Of a stretch of 64,000 nucleotides of DNA, positions 34,857-42,706 are shown one piece after another. Origin of the DNA: Actinomadura luzonensis (GTDB lineage: Bacteria > Actinomycetota > Actinomycetes > Streptosporangiales > Streptosporangiaceae); contig NZ_JAKRKC020000003.1 of the NCBI RefSeq assembly GCF_022664455.2, positions 124,001-188,000 on the forward strand. The letters run 5' to 3'. Positions within the stretch are counted from its first letter, which is position 1, and each line of letters starts with the position of its first letter. Below the pieces are notes generated by a model. The model made no database searches and was not told where the DNA came from. It saw nothing but the letters and a program-made list of their open reading frames with translations. A program made the translations under genes and the position numbers.

Positions 34857-36080
34857 TCAGAACCTGGTGGCGGCGTCCACCTTCGCCACCGCCCGGATCC
34901 GCCGCTCGCTGAGACCGGTGACGTTCCGCAGGTCGGCACCCGTGAGATCCGCGCCCGCCAGCTCCGCGCCCGCCAGGTCCGCGCCGCGCAGGTCCGCGTT
35001 GCACAGATCCGCGTGGACGAGCCTCGCGCCGGTCAGCCGCGCGCTGCGGAGGTCGGCGAAGCACAGCTGGGCCCTGCCCAGATCGGCCGAGGTCAGGTCG
35101 GCCAGGCTCAGGTGCGCCCAGTTCAGCGTCGCGTGGCGCAGCAGCGAGCTGTACAGCTTGGCGCCGTCCAGGCGCGCCTCGCTCAGCCCTGAGGCCCGCA
35201 GGTCGGCGACGCCCAGCTCCGCGCCGCGAAGATCCGCCTTGAGCAGCTGGGCGTCCTTCAGGTTCGCGTCGAACAGGCGCGCTCCCCGCAGGTCGGCGCG
35301 GTACAGGTACGCGCCGTGGAGGTCCGCGTCCTCCAGGTCGACGCCCTTCAGGGCCGCGTCCCGCAGGTCCGCCCGGGGCAGGCGCACCTGCACGAGGTCG
35401 GCGGGGGGCAGCCCGTCGCCGGACAGCGCCACGGCCACGGCGAGAGCCGCCCGCACGTCCGCCGGCGGGCGCGCGAACGGCACGAACAACAGCTCGCCCG
35501 ACTTCGTGACCCGGCACGCCTTCGTCAGGGCCGCCCGGCCCGGCATGCAGAAGTCGTGGCCGCGGACGTAGGCGGCCAGCACGTCCCGCACCGTCGCCCG
35601 GTCGCGCGGAGAGTCCTTCGCCACGCGCTGAAGGGCGAAGATGCCGCCCAGCCGCACGTCCTGCTGGGCCGAGCCCAGCTCCTCGATCGCCTGCGTGTAC
35701 CGCTCGGTGACCTGCCCTTCCTGGGCGGTCCGCACGGTCTGGGCGGTGTAGTCGAGGGTGCGGGCGGTGTACCAGAGGCCGAGCGCGGTGAAGACGGCGC
35801 CGCCGATGACGACGAGGCCGGTGGCGGCCTGGATCAGGGTGTGGCGGGCCGAGTTCAGCGCGTCCATGCGCTCGGTGGCCGTCATCTGGCCGCGTTCGGC
35901 GGCGGTGAGCGGGCGGCGCTCGCCGGACAGCCGCCGCGCGAGCGGGCCGATCAGCAGCGCGACCAGCAGGGACGCGGTGACGGCCAGCGCCAGGCCGCCG
36001 AGGGCCCAGCGCGTCCAGACCGGCGGTCCCGGGACGGCCGCGGCCCGCGCGGCGGCGGCGACGACCCCGAGCGCCGCCAT
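34857..36080 (-). CDS. Membrane protein with pentapeptide repeats
   Basis: 407 aa if started at ATG 36080, where TGATG overlaps the stop of the small upstream frame; ATG 36128 in the same frame is an alternative. Two TM helices (WALGGLALAVTASLLVALLI; ATGLVVIGGAVFTALGLWYT), a helical linker (ERYTQAIEELGSAQQDVRLG...) and a C-terminal right-handed beta-helix of A(D/N)LRxA repeats (about 255-390; LRDAALKGVDLEDADLHGAY...). This TM-plus-pentapeptide family is common in actinomycetes, and its role is unknown. Confidence 0.82.
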   Translation of the reverse strand: MAALGVVAAAARAAAVPGPPVWTRWALGGLALAVTASLLVALLIGPLARRLSGERRPLTAAERGQMTATERMDALNSARHTLIQAATGLVVIGGAVFTALGLWYTARTLDYTAQTVRTAQEGQVTERYTQAIEELGSAQQDVRLGGIFALQRVAKDSPRDRATVRDVLAAYVRGHDFCMPGRAALTKACRVTKSGELLFVPFARPPADVRAALAVAVALSGDGLPPADLVQVRLPRADLRDAALKGVDLEDADLHGAYLYRADLRGARLFDANLKDAQLLKADLRGAELGVADLRASGLSEARLDGAKLYSSLLRHATLNWAHLSLADLTSADLGRAQLCFADLRSARLTGARLVHADLCNADLRGADLAGAELAGADLTGADLRNVTGLSERRIRAVAKVDAATRF

Positions 36081-36351
36081 CAGCCCGAGCCCCCGCACCC
36101 ACCGCCCCCGCACCCACCGCCCCCGCATCCACCACCGCCGCCCCGCTCGCGCCGGGCCTCCGGCGGGCCCGGCCGTCCTGAGGACGGCGCCGCCCCCTCC
36201 CGCCCGGCGGCGACGGCCCCGGCGGACGGCGCCACGCCCTCCCGCCTGGCCGCGACGGCCCCGGCGGACAGCGCCGCCCCTCCGGCCGCGGCCGCGGCGA
36301 GCGCCGCCGTCACCAGCGCCGCCCGCCGCAGCCCGCCCCGTCCGCCTCTCA
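36080..36351 (-). CDS. Possible small secreted protein with Cys/Gly-rich tail
   Basis: 90 aa. N-terminal hydrophobic stretch (RRAALVTAALAAAAAGGAAL), an imperfect repeat (AGAVAARREGVAPSAG / AGAVAAGREGAAPSSG) and a tail of CGGGG units. Third codon positions are strongly G/C, and the stop overlaps the ATG of the pentapeptide gene as TGATG, suggesting coupling. The alternative is that it is a shadow of a longer pentapeptide-gene 5' end. Confidence 0.35.
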
Positions 36352-36436
36352 TGCGGCCATTGAGCCCCCATGTCCTTGCAGACGGGTGAAATCCCAGGCC
36401 GATGACGGCACGCCCCGACCGGTGCAGGATGACCTC

Positions 36437-36880
36437 ATGATCGACTACTACCGCGACCTGATGCGGCGCTACGGCTGGCTGGAGCACGGCCTGCGCTGGA
36501 TCGTCGTCCAGCCTCTCGACGAGGAGCTGACCCGCGACGACCTCCTGTGGCGCCTCAACGGCGGCCGCGACCCCGAGCGGCGCGTCGTGCCGCACCCGGT
36601 CGAGGCGAGCGCGAACGAGGACGGCGCCCTCGTCTTCGTCGTCGAGGGCGACGGCGCCTGGGGGTTCCTCGACTTCACCGGCAGCACCGTCCCCGACGAG
36701 CTCCTGGCCAAGCTCAGCGCCGGGGCCCGGGTGTGGTGCACGGTCTGGACCTTCAACCGGCACGACAGCCTGTGCTACGCGGCGGGCGGCCGGGTCCGCG
36801 CCCGGATGAGCGAGTTCGCCTTCGCCGACCATGTCAGGCAGGAGGGCGAGGTCGTCATCCTCGACGACCCCTTCCCCTGA
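36437..36880 (+). CDS. Hypothetical protein, possibly DUF6461-like
   Basis: 147 aa from ATG 36437. Acidic, no TM segment. The pattern WIVVQPLDEELTRDDLLWRL, WGFLDFTGSTVPDELLAKLS, GARVWCTVWTFNRHDSLCYA and a C-terminal acidic end recall DUF6461-type actinobacterial proteins, sometimes thought to be immunity-like. The match is by eye and weak. It stands alone between a pentapeptide-repeat gene and a small HTH gene. Confidence 0.65.
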   Translation: MIDYYRDLMRRYGWLEHGLRWIVVQPLDEELTRDDLLWRLNGGRDPERRVVPHPVEASANEDGALVFVVEGDGAWGFLDFTGSTVPDELLAKLSAGARVWCTVWTFNRHDSLCYAAGGRVRARMSEFAFADHVRQEGEVVILDDPFP

Positions 36881-36959
36881 GCCTTGAAAACCTCGTCTCC
36901 ATACGAGACGATGTTGGCGGACGGTTGCCGGAGATCTCTATCGACAAGCAGGTGCCCCC

Positions 36960-37334
36960 ATGCCCGAGCACTACCTCGGCGTCGTCGGCCTGGCCGAGGC
37001 CCTGGGAGTGAGCAGGCACGCGGTGCACAAATGGCGCACTCGCCACCCGTCCGGCTCCGACCACCCCTTCCCCGAGCCGGACGTGGAGGTCGACGGCGCG
37101 CCGGGCTGGCTCCCCGGCCGGGTGGCCGACGTCGTGCGCTGGCGCGACGGGCTGCCGGGCCGGGGCGCGGGCGGCGGCCGGCCGACGCTGGCGCTCCAGG
37201 AGTACCTCAAGGAGGCGGCGGCCCGCGGCTTCGACCGCGACGAGGCGCTGCGCGCGCTCGCTACGTTCGCCGCGGAGTTTCCCGAGATGACGGAGCAGGA
37301 GCTGTGCGCCTGGATCGTCGGGAAGTGGCGCTGA
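36960..37334 (+). CDS. Small DNA-binding protein with HTH
   Basis: 124 aa. The N-terminal HTH (GVVGLAEALGVSRHAVHKWR, residues 7-26) is MerR/excisionase-like; a short wing (GWLPGRVADVVRWRDGLPGR) follows. The C-terminal half is helical (EYLKEAAARGFDRDEALRAL). No effector domain is recognisable. No partner gene is obvious. Confidence 0.72.
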   Translation: MPEHYLGVVGLAEALGVSRHAVHKWRTRHPSGSDHPFPEPDVEVDGAPGWLPGRVADVVRWRDGLPGRGAGGGRPTLALQEYLKEAAARGFDRDEALRALATFAAEFPEMTEQELCAWIVGKWR

Positions 37335-37391
37335 CCCCTCCGCTCCCATGAGCTCCGTTCCCATGAACGACGTCACGGAAGGCGATGACGC

Positions 37392-38564
37392 ATGTCCGGA
37401 ATCAGCGGGATGACCGCGCCGGGATTCGAAGCGGTACGCGAGGCGTTCGAGGCCGGCCTGGCCGCCGGGCTGGAGGTGGGGGCGGCGGTCAGCGTGTACG
37501 TGCACGGCCGCCAGGTGGTGGACCTGTGGGGCGGCGTCGCCGACCCCGCGACCGGCCGGCCCTGGGAGCGCGACAGCCTCGCCGTGATCTTCTCCACCAC
37601 CAAGGCGGTGACGGCCGCCTGCGCCCACCTGCTGGCCCAGCGGGGCGAGCTGGACCTCGACGCGCCCGTGGCCCGCTACTGGCCGGAGTTCGGGGCGCAC
37701 GGCAAGGACCGCCTGCCGGTGCGCTGGCTGCTCACCCACCAGGCCGGGCTGCCCGCCCTCGACCACCCCGTCACCAAGGCCGAGGCGATCGCCGGCGCGC
37801 CCGTGGTGCGCGCGCTGGCCGCGCAGCGCCCGTTCTGGGAGCCGGGGACGGCCCACGGCTACCACGCGCACACCTACGGCTGGCTCGTCGGCGAGGTGGT
37901 GCGCCGGGTGAGCGGCCGGAGCCTCGGCACGTACCTGGCGGAGGAGATCGCCGGGCCGCTCGGCCTGGACCTGTGGATCGGGCTGCCCGAGGCGGAGTCG
38001 CACCGGGTGAGCCGGCTGGTCACGACGCCGATCGACTTCGCCGCCCTGGCCGCCCTCGACCTGGCCGCCCTCCCCGAGCCGATGCGCGACGTCATGGCCG
38101 CCTACGCCGACCCCACCTCGCTGACCAGGCGCGCGATGATGCTCGTCGACCCCCCGCTGAACCACGACGACCCGGCCGAGCAGCGCGCCGAGATGCCCGC
38201 CACGAACGGCGTCTGCACCGCCCGCGCCCTGGCCCGCTTCTACGCCGCCCTCATCGGCGAGGTGGACGGCCGCCGCCTGCTCAGCCCGGCCACCCTGGCC
38301 GCCGCCACCGAGGAGCAGGCGAGCGGGCCCGACCTGGTGCTGCGGGTGCCGGTACGTCTCGGCACCGGCTTCGGCCTGCCCACGCCGGACGCCTTCTGGT
38401 ACTCCCCGACGGCCTTCGGCTTCCCCGGCCACGGCGGCTCGATCGGCTTCGCCGACCCGGCGAGCGGCCTCGCGTTCGGCTACGTACCGAACCGCCTGGA
38501 GGACGGCCCCCAGGACCGCCGGGCCGCGTCCCTGGTGGCCGCCGTCCGCGCCGCGCTCTCCTGA
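37392..38564 (+). CDS. Serine hydrolase of the beta-lactamase/EstB family
   Basis: 390 aa class C beta-lactamase-fold protein without a signal peptide. The nucleophile motif SxxK is STTK in AVIFSTTKAVTAACAHLL (about residue 62). A Tyr motif lies in HGYHAHTYGWLVGEVVRR, and the C-terminal HGG-type motif is GFPGHGGSIGFADP. Cytosolic family members are usually esterases or transesterases (EstB, LovD) rather than lactamases. It borders the polyketide cluster, and a tailoring role is possible but unsupported. Confidence 0.88.
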   Translation: MSGISGMTAPGFEAVREAFEAGLAAGLEVGAAVSVYVHGRQVVDLWGGVADPATGRPWERDSLAVIFSTTKAVTAACAHLLAQRGELDLDAPVARYWPEFGAHGKDRLPVRWLLTHQAGLPALDHPVTKAEAIAGAPVVRALAAQRPFWEPGTAHGYHAHTYGWLVGEVVRRVSGRSLGTYLAEEIAGPLGLDLWIGLPEAESHRVSRLVTTPIDFAALAALDLAALPEPMRDVMAAYADPTSLTRRAMMLVDPPLNHDDPAEQRAEMPATNGVCTARALARFYAALIGEVDGRRLLSPATLAAATEEQASGPDLVLRVPVRLGTGFGLPTPDAFWYSPTAFGFPGHGGSIGFADPASGLAFGYVPNRLEDGPQDRRAASLVAAVRAALS

Positions 38565-38641
38565 GACCCCGCGCTCGGTGCGCGGTGACCTCCATGAACG
38601 CCTCCACGAACCCGCTCGGCAGCCGGGCGGCCGGGACGGCG

Positions 38642-39679
38642 TCAGCCGCCCGTGGCGGGCGCCCGCCCGGCGATGAAGACCCGCAGCGGGTTGTGCGGGA
38701 GCTGGAACTCCTCGGCGACGGCGAAGCCCGCCTCGCCGATGGCCGCGGACATGGCGGCGGCGTCCGGCACCTCGCCCCCGTGCGTCCAGGCCAGCATCAG
38801 GACCGAGAACAGGTGGGGGTTGGGGTCGTCGGCGGGCGGCTTGTCCCCGCAGGTGATGGCCACCGTCACCAGGCGGCCGTCCGGGGCGAGCGCGCCGGCC
38901 ATGCGGCGCAGCAGTTCGACGGTGCGCTCGTGGGACAGGTGGTGCAGGACGTTGTTGACCATGATCAGGTCGTAGGGCCCGTCCAGCGGGGCCTCGAACA
39001 TGTCGCCGGGGATGCGCGCGACCCGGCCGGCCACGCCCAGCCGCTCGGCGTTGCGCAACGTCACGGGCAGGACGTGCGGCCAGTCCAGGCACGAGACGTG
39101 CGCGCGGGGGTCGTGGCGGGCGATGGTGAAGCCGTACATGCCGTGGCCGCAGGCCACGTCGAGGACCCGCAGCGAGTCACGGGAGCCGGCCCAGGCCACG
39201 GTGCGCTCGGCGATGGCGTCGGCGATGGGCTGGGTGTTGCGGGTGCTCAGCTCGGCGAAGTCCAGCCAGAACGCGAAGTCGGGGCTCTCGGCGTTCTCCT
39301 CCATGACGGTGCCGCCCTTGCGGACGGCGTCGGCCAGGCGGCGCAGGGCGTCCCACTCGTAGTCGCTGGCGGCCAGGCGCAGGGCGTCGCCGTAGTAGTC
39401 GGGGCTGGTGGTGACCAGGAGCCGGTCGGCGCCCTCGGCGGGGGCGTACCGGCCGTCCTCGCCCACGTCCACCAGGCCCGTGGCGGCCAGCCCGTTCAGC
39501 AGGATCCTGGTGGCGCGCGGGTCCGCGCCGATCCGCCCGGCGACGGCCGCCGCGCCCGCCGGCCCCGGCGTGAGCGCGTCGAAGACGCCCAGCTCCACCG
39601 CGGCCTTCAGGATGAAGGTCTTGCGTACGGTCACCATCATGTCCAGCAGTCGCTGGCGGGTCACGGGCTCCCTGCTCAT
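38642..39679 (-). CDS. SAM-dependent methyltransferase (family 2, MmcR/OxyF-like)
   Basis: 345 aa. N-terminal winged-helix dimerisation domain (FILKAAVELGVFDALTPGPA) and Rossmann SAM domain with motif I VLDVACGHGMYGFTIARHDP and NNVLHHLSHERTVELLRRMA. Family 2 enzymes of type II PKS clusters methylate oxygen (MmcR, DnrK) or carbon (OxyF, MtmMII); the residues seen do not decide. Start ATG overlaps the glycosyltransferase stop (ATGA). It is the last gene of a methyltransferase-glycosyltransferase-methyltransferase operon and marks the probable left end of the cluster. Confidence 0.86.
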   Translation of the reverse strand: MSREPVTRQRLLDMMVTVRKTFILKAAVELGVFDALTPGPAGAAAVAGRIGADPRATRILLNGLAATGLVDVGEDGRYAPAEGADRLLVTTSPDYYGDALRLAASDYEWDALRRLADAVRKGGTVMEENAESPDFAFWLDFAELSTRNTQPIADAIAERTVAWAGSRDSLRVLDVACGHGMYGFTIARHDPRAHVSCLDWPHVLPVTLRNAERLGVAGRVARIPGDMFEAPLDGPYDLIMVNNVLHHLSHERTVELLRRMAGALAPDGRLVTVAITCGDKPPADDPNPHLFSVLMLAWTHGGEVPDAAAMSAAIGEAGFAVAEEFQLPHNPLRVFIAGRAPATGG

Positions 39680-40848
39680 GTGCTCTCCCTGGAGGTGGCG
39701 GCGGCGAGGCCGGTCAAGGCGGTCACGATCTGGGCCGGGGCGGGCTGCTCGGCGATCTCGCGGCGGATCTGCTCGGTCCTGGCCAGGCAGGAGGCGTCGG
39801 CCAGCAGCCCGGCCACGGCCTCACCGGCACGGTGCGCCGCGTCGTTGGCGAGCGTGTGGGCGGCTCCCGCCCCGGCCAGCAGCCGGGCGTTGAGCTGCTG
39901 GTCGAACATCTGTGGCAGCACGACCTGGGGGACGCCGTGGCACAGGGCCGTGAGCATGGTGCCCGCGCCGCCGTGGTGGACGACGGCGGCACAGCCGGGC
40001 AGCACCGCGTGCAGCGGCAGCGACTCGGCCACCCGCACCCCGGGCCCGCTGCCGGCCAGCCGCGCCCGGTCCGCGGCGGTCACCACGGCGACCACCTCCA
40101 TGCCCTGGTCACACAGCGACCCGACGACGGCGGGCAGGTGCGCCATGCTGTCGTCGTCGGTCGCGTCCGACGTCCACGTGCCCCAGGTCACGCACACCCT
40201 GGGCCGCTCCCCCGGCGTCAGCGCCCAGGAGGGCACCGCGCCGGGCCCGTTGTACGGCACGTAGCGGACGGGGATCGTGCGTTCCCGCGAGGGCAGGCGC
40301 AGGCTCGGCGGCGAGAGGTCGACGACCACCGACTCGAACCGGTCGGGGACGGGCGCGCCGTGGCGGCGGTACACCGGTTCGAGCCGGCCCAGCATCTCGT
40401 GGGCCAGCCAGACGCCCTTGTCGGTGCCGTACACGTCGGGCCCCCAGGTGTGCCGCACCAGCGGCGCGCCGACGGCCTGGGCCGCCACCGAGGCGGCGAA
40501 CGCGACCTGGTCGCGGACGACCAGGTGCGGCCGCCAGGCCCGCGCGAAGGCCACGACGTCGTCCACCATGAGCTCGGCGACGTCGTGGAACATGTCGATG
40601 ACGGCCGTCCTGGCCCGGTACTGGCGGCCGGGGTCCGGGCGGCCGGCGACCTTCCCCTGGTGCATCGACACGAAGTCGAGGTCGTCCCCGGCGGTGACCG
40701 CGGGCAGGCCCGAGGCCAGGACGACCGGCGCGACCGCCGGCTGGGCGCACACCCGCACCTCGTGGCCGGCCGCGTGGCAGGCCCAGGCGAGCGGCACCAT
40801 GCCCAGGTAGTGCGAGGGGAGGGCGGCCGTCACGAACAGGATGCGCAC
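39676..40848 (-). CDS. Glycosyltransferase family 1 (antibiotic deoxysugar transferase)
   Basis: 390 aa GT-B fold enzyme. It starts MRILFVTAALPSHYLGMVPL, has the acceptor-domain catalytic region (AWACHAAGHEVRVCAQPA) and the donor signature VVHHGGAGTMLTALCHGVPQ followed by VVLPQMFDQQLNA. This matches the MGT/EryCIII-like group that transfers NDP-deoxysugars to polyketides. With RmlA, 2,3-dehydratase and ketoreductase genes in the same cluster, it should attach the 2,6-dideoxysugar to the aglycone. It is the only glycosyltransferase of the cluster inside the window. Confidence 0.9.
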   Translation of the reverse strand: MRILFVTAALPSHYLGMVPLAWACHAAGHEVRVCAQPAVAPVVLASGLPAVTAGDDLDFVSMHQGKVAGRPDPGRQYRARTAVIDMFHDVAELMVDDVVAFARAWRPHLVVRDQVAFAASVAAQAVGAPLVRHTWGPDVYGTDKGVWLAHEMLGRLEPVYRRHGAPVPDRFESVVVDLSPPSLRLPSRERTIPVRYVPYNGPGAVPSWALTPGERPRVCVTWGTWTSDATDDDSMAHLPAVVGSLCDQGMEVVAVVTAADRARLAGSGPGVRVAESLPLHAVLPGCAAVVHHGGAGTMLTALCHGVPQVVLPQMFDQQLNARLLAGAGAAHTLANDAAHRAGEAVAGLLADASCLARTEQIRREIAEQPAPAQIVTALTGLAAATSREST

Positions 40849-40862
40849 GCTCGTTCCCCCGC

Positions 40863-41885
40863 TCAGCCGTTCTTCACCGCGACGAGCACGCGGTCGGACG
40901 CGACGGTGTCGATGGGGACCACCCGGTCGAAGCGGAAGCCCGCCTTCTCCACCCAGGACCGGCAGTCGGCGACCGTGTACTCGGAGCCGCCGTCCCGGAT
41001 CATGGCGCAGATCAGGCTCCGGATGTGGGCGTCCGCCTCGTGGGCGGCGTCGTCGATCATGGCGTCGTAGATGAGCAGGGCGCCGCCCGGGCTGACCGCG
41101 GGGTAGGCGCGCTCGATGAGCGCCTGCCGGGTCTCGGGCGGCCAGTCGTGCAGGACGTGGCCGAGGATGAGCACGTCCGCCGGCGGCAGGTCGTCGGTGT
41201 GGAAGTCGCCGCCGTGGAAGGTCACCCGGCCGGTCGTGCCCAGCGCCTCCATGTGCTCGTCGAACAGCGGCTCGACGCCGGGCACGTCGAAGACGGCGCC
41301 GCGTAGGTGCGGATGGGCCCGGACGAGCTCGGCGGCGACGTTGCCGCGGGCGCCGCCGACGTCCAGGAAGCCGGTGTGGCGGCTCCAGTCCAGGACGCGG
41401 GCCAGGTGGGGGGCCACGAAGGCGTTGAGCGCGTCCATGTGCGCCAGGAATCTGCGGGCCCGGTCGAGATCGGGCCGCTGCCCGGCCGCCGCCCCGGCCG
41501 GGGTGTCCGGGCCGGAGGCGGCGCGGCCGTCACGCAGCGCCCGGGTCAGGTCCTCCCACAGCCGGTAGTGGACCCTGCCGTGCTGGAGCACGCTGCCGCC
41601 GAGGTAGCCGGGGCGGCCGCAGATGAGGTAGCGGCGCGCGCCCTCGGCGCAGCGGTAGCCGTCACCCTCGCGGACGAGCAGGCCCAGGCCGGTCAGCGCG
41701 CCCAGGAAGTCGGCGGCCAGGCGCGGGTGCAGTCCGTGCATCTCACAGATCTGCTCCAGCGTGGCGGGCGCGTGCTCAAGAGGGGAGAACAGGTCCAGCT
41801 CGACCGCGGTGTGCAGGATCCTGGCGCCGGCGTAGGCCGTGTTCAGCCTGGCGATCATCCTGGCGGCCGCTAGATTCGTGGTCAT
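40863..41885 (-). CDS. SAM-dependent methyltransferase (family 2)
   Basis: 340 aa. Winged-helix N-terminus (ILHTAVELDLFSPLEHAPAT, LEQICEMHGLHPRLAADFLG) and SAM domain with FLDVGGARGNVAAELVRAHP, GRVTFHGGDFHTDDLPPADV, LGHVLHDWPPETRQALIERA. As with its neighbour, it could be an aglycone O- or C-methyltransferase. First gene of its operon; a TATAGA -10 box and the TCCGCCG-N4-TCAAGCG heptamer pair lie just upstream, so SARP activation is likely. Confidence 0.87.
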   Translation of the reverse strand: MTTNLAAARMIARLNTAYAGARILHTAVELDLFSPLEHAPATLEQICEMHGLHPRLAADFLGALTGLGLLVREGDGYRCAEGARRYLICGRPGYLGGSVLQHGRVHYRLWEDLTRALRDGRAASGPDTPAGAAAGQRPDLDRARRFLAHMDALNAFVAPHLARVLDWSRHTGFLDVGGARGNVAAELVRAHPHLRGAVFDVPGVEPLFDEHMEALGTTGRVTFHGGDFHTDDLPPADVLILGHVLHDWPPETRQALIERAYPAVSPGGALLIYDAMIDDAAHEADAHIRSLICAMIRDGGSEYTVADCRSWVEKAGFRFDRVVPIDTVASDRVLVAVKNG

Positions 41886-41935
41886 CGCATCCCACCTCGT
41901 GGCGTTACGTCGTCGCGCCGACGCTCGCAGCCGCG

Positions 41936-41941
41936 TCTATA
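41936..41941 (-). promoter_or_regulatory. -10 box of the methyltransferase/glycosyltransferase operon
   Basis: TATAGA on the minus strand, four bases after the heptamer TCAAGCG. The first ATG is about 50 bp further on. The local AT content is high for this genome. Confidence 0.5.
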
Positions 41942-41945
41942 TCTT

Positions 41946-41963
41946 CGCTTGAGGCTCGGCGGA
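41946..41963 (-). promoter_or_regulatory. Candidate SARP operator (minus direction)
   Basis: On the minus strand TCCGCCG-AGCC-TCAAGCG: two heptamers with an 11-bp period, directly upstream of the TATAGA box. SARP regulators bind such 11-bp-spaced direct repeats next to -10 boxes. An identical heptamer pair points the other way at 41975. Confidence 0.62.
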
Positions 41964-41974
41964 CGCCGGTGATC

Positions 41975-41992
41975 TCCGCCGTGCTTCAAGCG
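41975..41992 (+). promoter_or_regulatory. Candidate SARP operator (plus direction)
   Basis: TCCGCCG-TGCT-TCAAGCG, the same two heptamers and spacing as the minus-strand site 11 bp away. It is oriented toward the methyltransferase/monooxygenase operon starting at 42047. No clear -10 box was seen after it. Confidence 0.6.
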
Positions 41993-42046
41993 CCCCTCCG
42001 GCCGCGCCCGCCAGAATCGGCCCCCGGGTTCGAGACGGGAGACGCG

Positions 42047-42706
42047 ATGAACACCACCTGGCACGAGCCGGCGCCCGCCGGCGGCTACGAGGAGCGTTAC
42101 GAGAACGCCTACCGCAGCGGCGTCCCCCTGCCGTGGGATCTGCCGGGGCCGACGCCGTTCGTCGTCGCGCTGGAGGCCGCGGGCGGTTTCCGGGGCGCGG
42201 TGCTGGACGCCGGGTGCGGCACCGGCGAGAACGCGCTGTTCCTGGCGGCCCGCGGGCACGCGGTCACCGGCCTGGACATCTCCGCGACCGCGCTGGACCG
42301 GGCCCGCGCCAAGGCGGCCGAGCGCGGCCTGACGCTGGAGCTGGCCCGCGGCGACGCCTGCGACCTGGGCGCGTACGCCGGCCGCTTCGACACCGTGCTG
42401 GACAGCGGCCTGTTCCACAACCTGTACGAACCCGACCAGGACCGCTATGTCGCCCAGCTCCACCTGGTCTGCCGCCCTGGAGCGGTGCTGCACCTGCTGT
42501 GCATGAGCGACGACCGGCGCAACTGGGGCGACGTGCCGTGGAAGCCGAGCTGCGGCAGGGAGGGCGTCGGCCGGGACCGGCTGCTGGCGGCCTTCTCCGA
42601 CGGCTGGCGGGCGGCCGAGCTGTCCACGGAGACGATGACCGTGGACGTGCCCGCGGTGGGCCGGCGTGAGCGGGCCTTCTGGCTCCTGCGGGCCGAGCGC
42701 GTATGA
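42047..42706 (+). CDS. Class I SAM-dependent methyltransferase
   Basis: 219 aa, ATG preceded by GGGAG. Motif I is GAVLDAGCGTGENALFLAAR (about 52-71), followed by VTGLDISATALDRARAKAAE and FDTVLDSGLFHNL. Single-domain, without the winged helix of the other cluster methyltransferases. The target atom on the aglycone or sugar is unknown. Its stop overlaps the FAD monooxygenase start (ATGA), so the two are co-translated. Confidence 0.87.
   Translation: MNTTWHEPAPAGGYEERYENAYRSGVPLPWDLPGPTPFVVALEAAGGFRGAVLDAGCGTGENALFLAARGHAVTGLDISATALDRARAKAAERGLTLELARGDACDLGAYAGRFDTVLDSGLFHNLYEPDQDRYVAQLHLVCRPGAVLHLLCMSDDRRNWGDVPWKPSCGREGVGRDRLLAAFSDGWRAAELSTETMTVDVPAVGRRERAFWLLRAERV

Noticed and set aside
37392..38564. 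Beta-lactamase resistance gene
   Set aside because: It has no signal peptide and looks like the cytosolic EstB/LovD esterase branch; the nearby BlaI/M56 pair lies about 6 kb away and has no sensor domain, so no link is supported.
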